A DNA stretch of 64,000 nt from Amphiura filiformis (GCF_039555335.1 NC_092641.1:33691548-33755547), one strand, 5' to 3'. Numbered from the stretch's first letter, positions 11,717 to 23,706 are shown. Made by a program: numbers and translations. The notes: generated from the sequence alone by a model not told the origin.

Positions 11717-12446
11717 TGTGTGAGTCTTTATGACATGGCATGCATGCATGAATTATGGAATTGAATGTTGCTTATTTGCAGGCCTACAGAATGTAATCAA
11801 AAAGAATAGAAATAGATGCTAAAGTGCATGAGTATATATAGGCAAAATATCTACAGTTTCTATCAGAGAAGAACAGCAGTTGTTTACATTTTGAGAGCGT
11901 GCAGACTGCAGAGCTTGTTCGAGAGCATCCGTGAGCAAATTTGTTGCTAGTGTTCATGTGTTTCTCGAGCAATGCAGAGCGTAAACACGGAAATGGGGTT
12001 CTGAGATAATTCAATCATTCTTACAAATACAGACTGATTTATCTGATCAACCGATTGTGTGTCAAAATGTTGGTTGGCGCAGTTTGGTGCTAAATATTAG
12101 GGCGCGCAGCCGCCCACGTCAATCTGAGCGAGGGATTGCCGTTCTTCTCTGAGACCCAGTAACTAATTCCCGATCATGAGACATGTGAGAGCCAACTTGG
12201 GGTACGCACAGATATTTGCGTCTACCAAAAGCTTATGGCACAAGCACATCTTAAGTTTTGAAAATTGACCAATCACAGTCCTTAGTTGAGCATTTGTGTT
12301 GTTCCATGAAAAGTACGGTGATGCAACAGTACGCAGAAGAAGGTTTACACATCCTCTCATTATGATCAAGAATTATTTACTTTGCCTAGACATTTTTGAT
12401 GTATTTCTCACTCTCATTTGACATTGCATTCGCACATGCACAGCAG

Positions 12447-12608
12447 CAGGGTTCGATTTAGAGGGGTTTTACATGCACAAATGCATGTAACTTTGGCTCT
12501 GTACATGTAGAATTTTGCCTGTGCATGCAAAATTTTGTGTTATTCAGCCCATTTTGAGGAAAAAACCAGAGTTGTGCATGTTAATTTTATTTTCTAAATC
12601 GAACCCTG
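12447..12608. mobile_element. hAT-type MITE, 162 bp, perfect 8-bp duplication
   Basis: The ends are CAGGGTTCGATTTAGA and its inverse TCTAAATCGAACCCTG. The octamer CACAGCAG lies directly outside both (12439-12446, 12609-12616). CAGGG ends with an 8-bp duplication are the hAT signature. The interior contains repeated TGCATG words and no gene. Confidence 0.88.
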
Positions 12609-12674
12609 CACAGCAGTACCGTAAGCTTATCGTATGAAATATGATTAGTTATTATAATCCGGTTTATTATACTT

Positions 12675-13062
12675 TTAGAATTTGGTTATCAAATCTAATG
12701 GTCCAGTGACCGTGCCTTGTGGCACACTAGATTCCACTTTCAACCCATTCCGAGCACTCTCCGTCTGTCCGTCAATCACATTATCACAACACGCTATACA
12801 TTTTCTAATTTTTCTTTGCCTGAGAAACAACTCAATCCATTTATGGATTTTACCTCTAATTCCATACCTCGAAATCTTTAAAAGCATTCTCATGTGTGGC
12901 ACCTTAGTTATCAGACGCTTTTTGAAAGTCCATCACTATCAGATCAACTTGATTTTTGTTGTCTAGCTCCAAAGCTGTGTCATGTATCATGGCTGAGATC
13001 AGTTGTGTTTCACATGAATGACCTTTACGGAATTTTTGTTTGCATACTGTGTGAGTCTAAAG
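12675..13062 (-). pseudogene. LINE reverse transcriptase fragment
   Basis: On the minus strand the segment reads through FRKGHSCETQLISAM, a motif-A relative VMDFQKASD, YGIRGKIHKWIELFLRQRK and motif B SSVPQGTVTGP. These are consecutive non-LTR RT blocks. A stop after QKASDN and a frame change near 12900 break it, and neither the endonuclease nor the YADD part is present. It is an old fragment of a LINE different from the one at 3.2-9.5 kb. Confidence 0.85.
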
Positions 13063-13659
13063 GCTATCGTTTTTGAGCATATGATCCATGTTTTTTCTTT
13101 TGTACAAAATGTTCCCTTTTAATTTGAGCCTAGCAAAACAAAGCAAATTGCTTTAAAATTCCAGTGCCAATTTCGGTAATTTGTGTCACTCTGTCGAATC
13201 AAAGAAATCCTAAAATTGATTTTCCTTCAAAAATGTGGAACCATAATTTTGTTAATATTATGACTTTCATACTGGGTAATTAGATTTTTGTTGAAAATAA
13301 TTAATTTGAATGAATTCTTATAGTGTTCCACAACTTCTTGTTTCAGTGTTGCAAGTTTTCCGGTTTTTGCCAGATTTCCGGGTTTTTCTGGATCTGGATT
13401 TTTTTGCAGAATTTTTTTTTTTAATAACATTTCTGGAAGTGGACTGGATGATGATATTTCACCATAAAATTAAAAAGAGCAAAAAAAAGGGGGTGATACC
13501 GTCATAGCCTATTCCCTGATCCCTAGCGTTCCCTAAAAAGATAGTGCTCCTGAACTTGTCCTAACATTCTGTAGGCCTTTTTTCCTTCTTAACAATGGCT
13601 CTAATTTCTGAAGACAATAGAAGTAAGTGACATTGACACATATTGCCTTGACATTTCAG

Positions 13660-15230
13660 GGAGAAGGTATTGTCTGATACTGACTTGAGTCGCTCGACCA
13701 AGGAACCTGATGATACACAAGCAAAGAAGACAACAGTGAGTGAAGCAAAGAAGCCAAGGACAGAATAATAGATGTGAAAATGTCTGACACACAGTTTGTA
13801 AGTATGCAGCAGTGGTGTAGCGATCCTATGCATGGAGGGCACCAACCTTGATTGGGGGGTACATAAGCCATTTTTCGGCAATATTCCTGTGAGATTTCCC
13901 CCTTGCGTATGCCCCTATGATGATAAGCCACAGTGGTATGTAGGATTTTCTTAGGGTGCTGAATTGCAGAAAAGTGGACATTTTCCAGGGTGAGGCAATT
14001 TTGTGAAAAGTGAAGTTTACCAAATTTTGTACCAAAGCCCTCCCCCACCCGGGGGGGGGGGGTGGGGGCTGGTGTATACATGTCTGTTATCATTTTTCAT
14101 TTTGTTTCCTTGAATATTTGTGAGTCATCCAATCTTGTCCAGTATAAATCAGTGTGCGGGGCTGTAGAATTTTGAACAACTACCGGTACTCCAATGTGTA
14201 CATGTGCACTATGCAGTCTAGCTAGTTGGTTGCTACATTTGTATAAGCACACCATGGTAAAGAGCTGCTGTAAACTTGTGTAAAGAGGATAACATATGCG
14301 TACATGTAGATGACTGCAAGTATATGAGTATGAGGCATCCAAATTCATTCATATCAACTATCAATACCTATCCACAATTGCAATCAAAGGCAAACTAGAT
14401 CCATTGAATTGTTTTTGCATGTGCCGGTTTTGAAGTGCAGGATATTTGAAATTTATGTTATACAATTGGTTGTCATTGAAAAAACTAAAAACTTCAATAT
14501 GCACACTTATTTTCTGTACCATACCTCCGCTTCACCTTATAGTCTACTTTTTTTTCAAATTAAACGTAGGACACATCTGGAATTCTGGCTATTGTGGATG
14601 AACTTTAAGGAGGAGGACCATTGAGTGCAGCTTACAGCAAAATGGTGCACATTCTAATCAAGAAATATGGATACAGGTAAGAAAATAATTACTTAAAAAA
14701 CATATTATGCAAAAAAAATTACCACCAAACTAAGCAAGGTGTTTCCAGATATTTCAATATGTCTGAAAGTTGTCACATTTGTTCATTTTGCGGTGCACAT
14801 TCACTTTTTTGTTTGTTTCCACATTGGATTTTAAAATCTTCATAAGCTTTGAGACATGTACATGTATGGAATTTTATTTCCTAAGTAATTGTATGATTAA
14901 GCCTGGTCAGAATGCTAGGTGCTGGTTAACTAGGTGGTTACCTGTGACCATCATTACCTACATGCTCCATGCTGTTTTCCCTGTTTGCCAGCCATAAGAG
15001 AATTAATTTCTTTCGATCTCCCACATGATCTCGAGGTTGCGTTTTCTTTTATACCCAAATTTCTTTTGTCCAAACCAGTCAATTAAAAACAAGGTTAATT
15101 ATTTTAAAAAAATTTTCATCTCTTTTTTCAGATGTGGATGAACAAAGTGTAAAAATGTGGTTCTGATAGCACTGTCTTTCATGTTGCTACAGTGAAGAAG
15201 GTAGTGGCATCTTTCATTGACTTTCAGCCA
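13660..15230 (+). other. Region with weak exon-like pieces, otherwise unannotated
   Basis: Three segments have splice-like edges. 13660-13768 starts after TTTCAG and reads EKVLSDTDLSRSTKEPDDTQ, then a Lys-rich stretch, to a stop. 14570-14676 starts after ACGTAG and ends at ACAG|GTAAGA, but has an internal stop. 15132-15230 starts after TTTTTTCAG and ends CCA|GTAAGT, also with stops. They could be remnants of a spliced gene or a non-coding RNA. No domain is recognisable. Between them I see a G-rich repeat fragment (13800-14070) and plain AT-rich DNA; 15231-15811 is also plain. Confidence 0.2.
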
Positions 15231-15811
15231 GTAAGTTTTATTCAATTATGTGTATTAAAAGGAGCAGTATGTAAAATAACAAATTGACTTCCTTCCTCTG
15301 TACTTTAATGTCAGAAATTACCACAGGTAGAATTTATATTAATCTTGTGAAAATCCATTGCATTCTGTAAATTTTCCAGAATCTGTAATGTTGACATGAA
15401 TCTCTTTGAATTCTCGTACATCTATTCAAGAAAATCCCTGCAAAGAATTTCATGGTTTCTTGGATTCTCTCTGAAATTATTAACCCTGATTTACTATAAC
15501 TGAAATGAAATTTAATTGAAAAATAACAGGCAGATTTTCCCTAACTTTTTGACAAGGGGCCCCGATTTCTACATCAGTGTGGTGCGACCCAAAACATATA
15601 CTGTGGAATAAATATTCAGATTTGGGGAGAGGTACCGTACAAGTATGAGTTGTCCCATTGACTATTTACTGGTACAAGTGTGAGAAATGATGGAATTACA
15701 CAATATGAAGGTGCAGTTGCCCTGCAAAATGACAGTTTGATAAACAAGAATTTCTAGTACCTTTTGTTTTATTTTTGATTTTTTTAATGTTTATAATCTT
15801 ACCTGAATGTT

Positions 15812-17136
15812 TTTATGCCTCCACCGCGAGGCATACTGTTTTTGCACTGTCTGTGCTTCCGTCCGTCCGGATGGGCGGATTGACTTCAGATTTTCAGGAT
15901 AGGTGGGTCATGTTCAAAAACTATGGATACTTTTTTTTTGGGTGATGTTCAAGGTCATATACTGAGGTCAAAGGTCATTTGAGGTCAAACTAGGTAAACT
16001 TGTAAATTGGGTCTCATATGAACAGTTCAAATCCTATTGCAACCAAACTTGAGTCATAGCTACACTTTGTGAACCCTCATATATTGTTGGTGATATAAGG
16101 TCATATACTGAGAGGTCAAAGGTCATTTGAGGTCAACTTGTAAAATACTATTATTTTGAGACTTTTGGTTAAAATTTGGTCTCATATGAACAGTTCAAAT
16201 CCGAATGCAACCAATCTTGGGTCATAGCTACACTATGGAAACCCTCATTATTTATTTATCGGGGGACCTTTTTATACTTTGTTGCATGTAGTCCTACAGG
16301 GGGCCCATTTTCCTTATTTACCTCTTTTCTCAGAGACTAGGGGTTGCATGTTCCTCAAACTTGGTGGGTGGGTGCATCTTGACCCCATGCAGAACAAGTT
16401 TGTATTGGTTAGTGGGTCAAGGTCACATTAGGTCATCCAGGGGTCATCTGAGGTCAAATTAGAAAAAACTGTCGTATGGGCATGAAACTTGGTAGGTACA
16501 TTCAACATTTAGAACCAAATTTTTGGAAGGTAATTTTGGGGTCATCTGGGTCACCCAGGGGTCATCTGAGGTCAAATTAGTAATAACTGTGGTATGGGCA
16601 TGAAACTTGGTGGGTACGATCAACATTGGAAGATCATTTTGGGGTCATCTGGGGTCAACTGAGGTCAAATTATTAATAACTGTGGTATGGGCATTACATT
16701 TGGTGGGTACAGTCAACATTTAGAGCCAAATTTTTGGAAGCTCATTTTGGGGTCATCTGGGGTCATCCAGAGGTCATCTGAGGTCAAATTAGTAAAACTG
16801 TTGTATGGGCATGAAATTTGGTGGGTACAGTCAACATTTAAAGCCAAATTTTTTGAAGGTCATTTCAGGGTCATCAGAGGTCATCCACGGATCATCTGAG
16901 GTCAAATTAGTAAAAACTGTTGTATGGGCATAAAACTTGGTAGGTGCAGTCACCATCAGCCAGGTAATCGTGACAGCCGAGTCATCCAGGTGTCATCTGA
17001 TGTTAAATTCAGTCTGCCCTTGAGGCTTGAAACTTTGTATCAACTTTTGAGTGCCACATTGCTCCCTTTGGTGGAAGCATCACGGTCGACGCTGTGCGTC
17101 GAAAACCGCGACATCCGAGAACCGCGGTCCATCTAG
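15812..17136 (+). mobile_element. Non-autonomous Helitron with GGTCA-rich tandem core
   Basis: The 3' end is CCATCTAG followed by T, matching the Helitron CTRR|T rule, with a hairpin ACCGCG...CGCGGT just upstream and a second one (TCGACGC tgt GCGTCGA) at about 17088. The 5' end has the palindrome TATGCCTC...GAGGCATA. The core repeats GGTCATCTGAGGTCAAATTA about every 120 bp (16430-16990), with an earlier block of AGGTCA repeats. The same architecture, with a related 5' palindrome and 3' end, occurs at 31534-33129 and 37759-38714. There is no Rep/helicase gene. The expected A|TC at the 5' end is not preserved. Confidence 0.6.
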
Positions 17137-17583
17137 TTTCTATAAGGTTTTTGTTCCCGACCCATTTTAAATGGTCTACGACACAAAAAAGGCTGTGACC
17201 CAGAATATACAATTTGTAGAATCGATCTAGGCATTATCGCATATACTTATTGATTGTTAAATCCTTGACAGACGCACACTTTTGAGGCCTGTTCACAAAG
17301 CATGGATATGAATTTTTCCATATTTTGTCATGGATATAAATGCAGCAAAAATAATCATTTTAAAACTAGCAATAAGCATGAAAAAGAGGGGGAGAGGCAA
17401 GGGAGTGATGGTAACTTAATCCAAGATTAAGAGTGATAAAACAATTGGCTTGCTGTGCAAACCATTTGTATTGTGTACAGTGCTTGTTGTGCTCCCTGCC
17501 TATGATACTACCCCTACCCCTTTTCGGGTCTCAAATACTGCATCATTTTATTTACTGGGATATATTTATCATTTTTTTTACAG

Positions 17584-17750
17584 ACAAACCTACCAAAATA
17601 CTTGGATGCTCGCTTGTGGAAGAGACGACTGCCATTTGTTCTCGTACTCAGCCCACAGGATCTACTGTCGCCATTGTTGAAGGGGGTGGAGGGGCCGGCT
17701 GTGCCCTAAACCAGGAGAGATTGCAGAGGGCATTGGACGTGTGTTTTCAG
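17584..17750 (+). other. Possible coding exon
   Basis: A pyrimidine-rich tract and CAG precede 17584, and CAG|GT follows at 17750. The 167 bp are open throughout in one frame, reading KPTKILGCSLVEETTAICSR and, later, CALNQERLQRALDVCFQ. The base composition is richer in G and C than its surroundings. No family is recognised, and a second frame is open for much of it, so the call is weak. Confidence 0.3.
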
Positions 17751-17952
17751 GTTTTTTACGTGCTAGACCAAGAGGATGCAAGTGTATGTTTTTACCACAT
17801 GGGAATTCATACAATACGCACAAAGAAAAAACAAACCTCCTCCTAAATAATGCAGTTAATGTAGCTGGTGAAGGGACTATAAATATTCTGTATTAGAAAA
17901 ATACAAATCTGATACCATGTTATAAAAAAAATCAGATAGCACTTTCTGTGTA

Positions 17953-18434
17953 CTTGTACAGTTGCTAACCTGAAGCATTGTGCACTTTTTAGTAGCAGCT
18001 TGAGAATTTCCACACATGAGGTACAAGGTCAAATGTTGATTTTAAGATGTGGAGCCATTTTGGATTTGATCCCGGTGACCACGAGAGGTAACAAAAGGTC
18101 ATACCGGGGTAAAAAAAATTTACCCCTTCACAACCAAAAAGTGTCATTTTACCCAAAAGTAAGGGTTTTGTACGATAACTTCATAACATTAACAATAGCT
18201 CGTAGACTACTACATAATTTTTTTAAATCCTTGTGATCAGACAAGTAATTTGGTATTTCTTTCAACAAGATCAAAGCATTTTCAATTTTTTACCCTTGTA
18301 TGACCCTCCGTGACCTCTAGTGGTCACCAGGGGTCTTAAAAATTAACATTGGATCTTGATCGTCTTCATGTGTGGGTACTTTCATGCTTCTACTAGAAAG
18401 TGTACAATTTTGGAGCGTAGCAGCTGTACAAAAC
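17953..18434. mobile_element. Fold-back repeat, ~480 bp
   Basis: Imperfect inverted arms of about 170 bp surround a short centre. Shared words include TTGTACAG, TAGTAG, CCACACATGA, a GGTGACCAC/AGAGGT stretch and GGGTAAAAAA. The arms are diverged, and no target duplication was found. Confidence 0.55.
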
Positions 18435-18571
18435 AGGCCAAAGGAATGAGTACTTCATCTCAGCTGGACATTTTAACACTAAGTGTTTACCCGGAGTGTT
18501 TAGCACCTGGTGTCAATCATTGTTTCTGTGATTAAATGGCACTATTATTATGTTGCCCCTACTGTACATCC

Positions 18572-18868
18572 CAGTGGCTTAGATTCCTTTTTGGCATGGG
18601 GGTGGGATTGGAAAAATTCTTGGGTGAATCCAGCACCTTTTGGTGACAGAAATATATACAAAAGTGGAATCAATTTGTGCGAAATGTGCTATAAGTGAAA
18701 TAATTGGCACTTTTGGGGCTAACATGGCCAAATAAGAGTTGGTCATAAACTCCCATACAGGTGTCAACCAGGGCGTCAACATTTGAGGGATGTTTGTATG
18801 GACCCCCCGCGGCAAAATATTGGGGGATTTGCCACCCCCCCCTCCCCCCCCCCGGATCTACGTCTATG
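18572..18868. mobile_element. hAT-type MITE, 297 bp, 8-bp duplication
   Basis: The octamer GTACATCC flanks both ends (18564-18571, 18869-18876). The left end CAGTGGCTTAGATTCC and the inverted right end CATAGACGTAGATCC are related, followed by G-rich stretches on both sides. The interior has no frame of interest. Similar internal words (GTGAATCCAGCACC) recur near 22080, so other family members exist. Confidence 0.78.
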
Positions 18869-19554
18869 GTACATCCCACTCAACATTTTGTTCTATTATA
18901 AAAAAGGGATTTTGTTCTAGAATGGGAGATATGTGCATGTTCATGTTATATTTACCTCAAATGTATCATAATTTTTTATTGTATGACCAGATCCTTTATT
19001 GAGCTATTCCAGTTGAAATCTATACACCCCCTTTGGAAGATATGACCGTACACATGGAGTGTTAATTTCAAATTGAGTTACCTCACCATCATTTTACAGA
19101 TTTTGTCATAGGTAGATCCTGTAATCTCACTGTACAAAAACTGTAAAATCACAGAAATTTATGTGACTTCTGTGAAAAAACTCCCAGTGTTTCTGGTATT
19201 AGGTCTTATGGCATCACAAGTCGTTGGTGTCCGTCAACAATTGTGTGTACGTCAACAATTTGGTCTCATACATGTATGAACAGTTCAAATCATATGATTA
19301 TCCTATTGCAATCATTTATTATGCTTTTAGAATCTTCCATCCTATACTTTAAAATTAAATACACATATTTAAAAACCAATTATTCTGGATATCTGCCCTC
19401 AAACTGAAATTGGCGACCAATTACACCTGAAAATGGAGGTCTCTGCATCAGCTTGCAGTCCACGATCACCATACATGTAGCGTATAGATATTGAAATACC
19501 ATTTAGCGACTCCACTTTTAAGCGGTTACAGAATGTAATAGAGAAAATTAAAAT

Positions 19555-19850
19555 TTTGACCAAAAATCACATTTTGACTAAAAATTCACATTTTTGACCA
19601 AAAAATCACAGTTTTGAAGAAAAATTATATTTTTGATCAAAAATCACATTTGTGACCAAAAAATCACATTTATGACCAAAAATCACATTTTTAGCAAAAA
19701 TCAAATTTTTGACCAAAAAAATCACATTTTTGAAGAAAAATTCACATTTGTGACAATAAAATCACATTTTTGACCAAATATCACATTTTTGGCCAAAAAT
19801 CATGTTTTTGACCAAAAATAAAATTTTTTACTAAAAATCAGATTCTCAAA
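19555..19850. repeat. Minisatellite, ~20-bp unit TCACATTTTTGACCAAAAA
   Basis: About fourteen degenerate copies of a 19-21 bp unit built of TCACATTT and GACCAAAAA. The block abuts a palindrome (19884-19998). A shorter array of the same unit abuts a homologous palindrome in opposite orientation at 63058-63140. Confidence 0.85.
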
Positions 19851-19883
19851 GCATAATAATGATAAAATCGTATGGATCCTTTC

Positions 19884-19998
19884 ACACGATACACAAAGAT
19901 ATTGGCCTCGCTGTGAGTTTAAAAGATATCGTTTGGGCTATCGCCTCGCACAATATCTTTTAAAACTCACAGCTTGACTAATATCTTTGTGTATCACG
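19884..19998 (+). repeat. Palindrome, family member 1
   Basis: Arms of about 52 bp run from CACGATACACAAAGATATTG to its inverse, with a short centre near TGGGCTATCG. Upstream lies CATAATAATGATAAAAT and a GTATGGAT word, which are also present beside members 2 and 3 (20394-20489 and 62885-63032). The transcript would fold into a long hairpin. Confidence 0.75.
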
Positions 19999-20060
19999 CG
20001 TAAGGTGTAAAAATATAGTTGTGTGTTCGTATTTTGATACGTGCAGGCAATTGTGTCCAC

Positions 20061-20315
20061 CAGGCAAGCCCATACGCAGGGTGGGGGTGCGACGCACCCC
20101 CCTAATTTTGGAAAAATATACCAAAAGTCCCAAAATTTCAGAATTTGAGAGTGCAGCAAGCAAAAAAAATCAGGATTTTTACTTTTTTTTTGGACAATAA
20201 AGGTCCAAATTTTGGGAAGAAAGTCCACTTTTCACAAAATCGCCCCCCCCCCCTTTGAAAAAAAGTCCACTTTTTCAAAATCAGCACCCCAAATGTAATC
20301 CTGCGTACGGGCCTG
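20061..20315. mobile_element. TIR element with CAGGC...CATACGCAGG ends
   Basis: The left end CAGGCAAGCCCATACGCAGG and the inverted right end CAGGCCCGTACGCAGG are related. The interior contains AAAGTCCACTTTTTC and AGCACCCC words. The right half of a related copy lies at 21860-21961, ending GTTACGAGCCTG. The CAGG start suggests a hAT-like MITE, but the flanking octamers do not match. Confidence 0.5.
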
Positions 20316-20393
20316 CCAACAGGAAACCAGGTTGCAAATGGGTGTCACAGAATTAATCCCAATACTATAATTTTCATAAACTACCATAAATGA

Positions 20394-20489
20394 ACGAATA
20401 CACAAATTTATTGGTCTTTTTAAAATATTGGACGAGACGTCTAGTCTAATATTTTAAACCTTGCAAAAACCAGTAAATTTTGTATTGGG
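20394..20489 (-). repeat. Palindrome, family member 2 (inverted)
   Basis: The arms CGAATACACAAATTTATTGG and AAATTTTGTATTGGG side pair across a centre near GACGAGACGTCTAGTC. Read on the minus strand it is followed in the same order as member 1 by the ATTTTATCATTATG flank (20498-20520). Arm sequences differ from the other members, while the palindrome and flank remain. Confidence 0.6.
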
Positions 20490-20547
20490 TGAAAAAAACA
20501 TACAATTTTATCATTATGTTTTCAAAATCTGTTTGTGGTCAAATCGT

Positions 20548-21181
20548 CTATATTCCATCGTGGCGTATAGTGGGGCGCCACGAATAAACAACTTTTCGAG
20601 AAAATCTGGTTTGAAGAAATTGCCAATTTAAAATCGAGTTGTGTAAATCAAACATTCATTATATTTTGTAAATGATGTGAAATTTCTGTAGTAAACTAAA
20701 TAGATTTTATTGTTACATATTTTTCAAAAGAAATAAATACATACTATTGCTGGCAAACTGAAAATAAAAAGCACAAAACTATACGTCACTATGGAAAACA
20801 AACAAAACGCAATACCCTAACCTAACGTTAACCTTCACGCCACCTCGGTCGCTGTGTAATCCCTATGGCGTTACTTTTCGTCGTTTGTATTCCATAGTGC
20901 TGTATAGGTCCGATACGTGTACGCCACTATGACATACAATGTTTTTCATTTTTGCCGATATTTCATAATTATAAAATGTGTATAAAAAGTGGTGTATGGT
21001 CGATACGCCACTATGGAAAACACAAAATTTCACTTTGTAGCTATACGACACATTTAATTAATTAATTAATTATTAATTAGCTAGTTTTGACTGATGAAAC
21101 TTAGAAAAATGAAAAAGAACATCATTAAAAACATATATGCCAATTTTCAAAAAAATATCACTATACGCCACTATGGAATAC
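20548..21181. repeat. Repeat with multiple TACGCCACTATGGAA boxes
   Basis: The 15-base word TACGCCACTATGGAA or its inverse appears, exactly or nearly, six times (about 20549, 20782, 20887, 20920, 21003, 21165). The outermost two are in opposite orientation, so the ends form TIRs that share TATTCCAT.GTGGCGTATAG. A (TTAA)n-like run lies at 21055-21075. It may be a MITE whose sub-terminal boxes bind a transposase. Confidence 0.55.
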
Positions 21182-21532
21182 AGCCGACGAAATGTGGTTT
21201 TAGAGTATAAAGGTGCCAAATGTGTGCCAAAAATCGCTTGCACCTCCCGTTTGAGCTCCTTTTGACCTGCCAAAATTGTTTGCCTCTTTTGGGTTGCCCC
21301 AAAAAATTATTGTGCCCCCCCATTTTACCTTTCTCATGGCTCTTAATTATTGCACAATTGCCTGCACAGATGGCCATCTGCAGTACTATCAGAGTGTAAT
21401 CGTTCATAATTTGGGAAAGGGGGGCATGAAAAGGACAACGTCTAATTCATAAATCTATCAAAGAAACAAGGGTGGACTTTGAACCTAGCTTAACCACAGG
21501 ACCGTAGGCCGAGCCTAACCCTCCCAGAGGCC

Positions 21533-21830
21533 TATATTTTACCCAAACAGTCCATTTGCACCACAGGCCCAGCCTAGCCCTCTCAAATTGCAAATGCCAA
21601 AAACGTCGCATAGGCCTATATTTTACCCAAACAGTCCATTTGCACCGCAGGCCTAGCCTAGCCCTCCCAAAGTGCAAATGCCAAAAGCGTCGCATAGGCC
21701 TATATTTTACCCAAACAGTCCATTTGCACCACACGCCCGTAGGCCTAGCCTAACCCTCCCAAAGTGCAAATGCCAAAAAAACGTCGCATAGGACTATATT
21801 TTACCCAAACAGTCCATTTGCGAGGCAAAA
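21533..21830. repeat. Tandem repeat, 86-90 bp unit, ~3.5 copies
   Basis: The phrase TATTTTACCCAAACAGTCCA starts at about 21535, 21621, 21711 and 21797. The units also contain GCAAATGCCAAAA, CGTCGCATAGG and AGGCCTAGCCTA. No frame is consistently kept, so coding is unlikely. Confidence 0.85.
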
Positions 21831-22589
21831 AATAGGTTTCTTTGTGCCTTTTTGGTCAAAAAGGTCAAAATTTTGAACAACAAAAAGTCCACCTTTTCAA
21901 ATTTCTCCCCCGGTCAACTTTTTCAAAAGCACCCCCCCAAATGTCCTGGTTACGAGCCTGCTTAACCATTTACAAATTTGAAGAAGTCGGGAGGGAGAGA
22001 GAGAAAGAGAGCAGTGGCTTATTTTCTTTTTTGACTAGATATTAGTGGATGGGGGTTGAATTAATTTCTTCGTAATGTGTGAATCCAGCACCGGGGAGGG
22101 GTAATTGTATGGCCCATCCCACTAAGTTTTACGTCTAGAGTGAAAGAGAAAGAAGTGGTCACAACTATTTCTGTTTAAAAGGATCAGAATATTTTCCTGA
22201 CAGCAAATTTAGTAGTATTATTTCATATATATTTTTGACAAAGACAAAAATACTATAGGGTTCTAGGCCTATAGCCTATAAACGGTTGACCTAATCCTTT
22301 TAAAGTGACATTCTCACTTGTAGGGTAGGCCTACATTTGTATAGTCAAAGTGACACGAACAAATCAAAAATACAGCCTACAGGCCTACTAATAATAACCC
22401 CTCCGGTGCCGTATACTTGAAAGTTGTAGGCCTATTATTAGGCTATAGCGGCCGTGAAAACAGTTAGCCCTAAGCCTACATGTACCTTGGCTTGAATAGC
22501 CCAATAGGCCAACCTACGTGGTCATATCTTAGTAAATTTATGAAATTCATGCAACCTACTCCAACTCATACACGTCGCGTCGGGGGCTA

Positions 22590-23108
22590 AAATTGAGTTT
22601 TCAATGTACTTTTACGAGCTTTTACGTGCGTCAGAGAGGCCGTTTATATTTGGTGCTGTGCGCCCGTAATGTACGAAAACAACAAGCTTTGCCGTTCCGC
22701 CATTTTGTTTACACGGCTGCAGACGACGGCGATATTTTGTCGGATATTAAATCTGCCACAGGTCGTATTGCGTGTTGTTGCACATTTCCCTTCACACACA
22801 AGTTAAGTACTGTAGAAAACTACATTTTGATGAACAAATTAGTGACGGACGTAATAACCGACAACTTATTACAAGGATTTTCCTGTGTTTTTGGCGTCAC
22901 TCACTGCCGAAAACGGCAGATTTTGGCATAGTAAATCGCGCATTTTACCAAAACGCCATTGAATTCCTTCAATCTAATTCTTGAAATATCATCATTCAAA
23001 TGTCCCTTACACAATAATTTCACTGAATTTCAGAGAATTATCTAGTAATTGAAGCACTCGAAGCATTATTGAAGAGGTCACCTTCACTTGAATTTGCCGC
23101 CATTTCTG
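22590..23108 (+). promoter_or_regulatory. Possible TATA-less promoter and first exon
   Basis: The segment is richer in CpG than its surroundings and carries two YY1-like boxes, CCGCCATTTTG (22697-22707) and GCCGCCATTT (about 23096). It ends in a strong donor TCTG|GTAAGTATG (exon end 23108), with an E-box CACGTG at 23119-23124. This combination is common at broadly expressed metazoan promoters. No coding exon follows on the plus strand in view, and an internal piece (22751) is shared with a repeat at 10.9 kb, so the call is tentative. Confidence 0.3.
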
Positions 23109-23456
23109 GTAAGTATGTCACGTGACAAAATCGTAAGGTCCCGGGTCAAACGGCAACTGGCTTCCCGACTGCAAATAGTTGGTTTGCACACGACGTGTCA
23201 TTGCACAACCTGTACTGATGAGGATCTAAGCTTTCAAAACTAACAGCTGCGATCCGATAAAGGGGTACGGCTATTGAAAAGTGAAGGTATCCTATTACAC
23301 CACCAGTGAAGGGCCAAAACTTGTGATGCACTCAGGTGTATTTACCTCCACAGTACAAAAAGTTCCTAAATACCTTAATCAACAAGCCATGCCTACAGTC
23401 AGCAACACAGATGTAAGGACTAAAAAAATAAACTTGGTTGTCCTCCACCGACCATA

Positions 23457-23706
23457 TGTGACACGATCTGGTCCATGGGGGCCAAAGGCGGCAAATTTGA
23501 AACTGAGATAAAGGTAAAAATATGGAATAAAAAAACAATAAAATACATAACAAAATAGACATAAAAAAACTTCATAACTTGAGAACCAAGTATGCTAGAC
23601 CTTTGGTTTTTTCAGTAAATGATAGCCTATGTATAATGCAAAAATTATAGTAACTCAATTTTCAAAAATGCCTCCTTTGGCCCCCATGGACCAGATTGTG
23701 TCACAT
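23457..23706. mobile_element. Tc1/mariner-like MITE, 250 bp
   Basis: The ends TGTGACACGATCTGGTCCAT and, inverted, TGTGACACAATCTGGTCCAT match over about 45 bp with very few differences. TA flanks both ends (23455-23456, 23707-23708), the duplication expected for the Tc1/mariner superfamily. The interior is A/T-rich and non-coding. It lies just downstream of the last ankyrin exon. Confidence 0.82.

Noticed and set aside
23160..23260. CTGATGAGGATC ... GATCCGATAAAG, hammerhead-ribozyme-like
   Set aside because: The CTGATGA core and a possible stem II exist, but the loop is too long and the second core reads GATAA instead of GAAA. Not supported without a fold.
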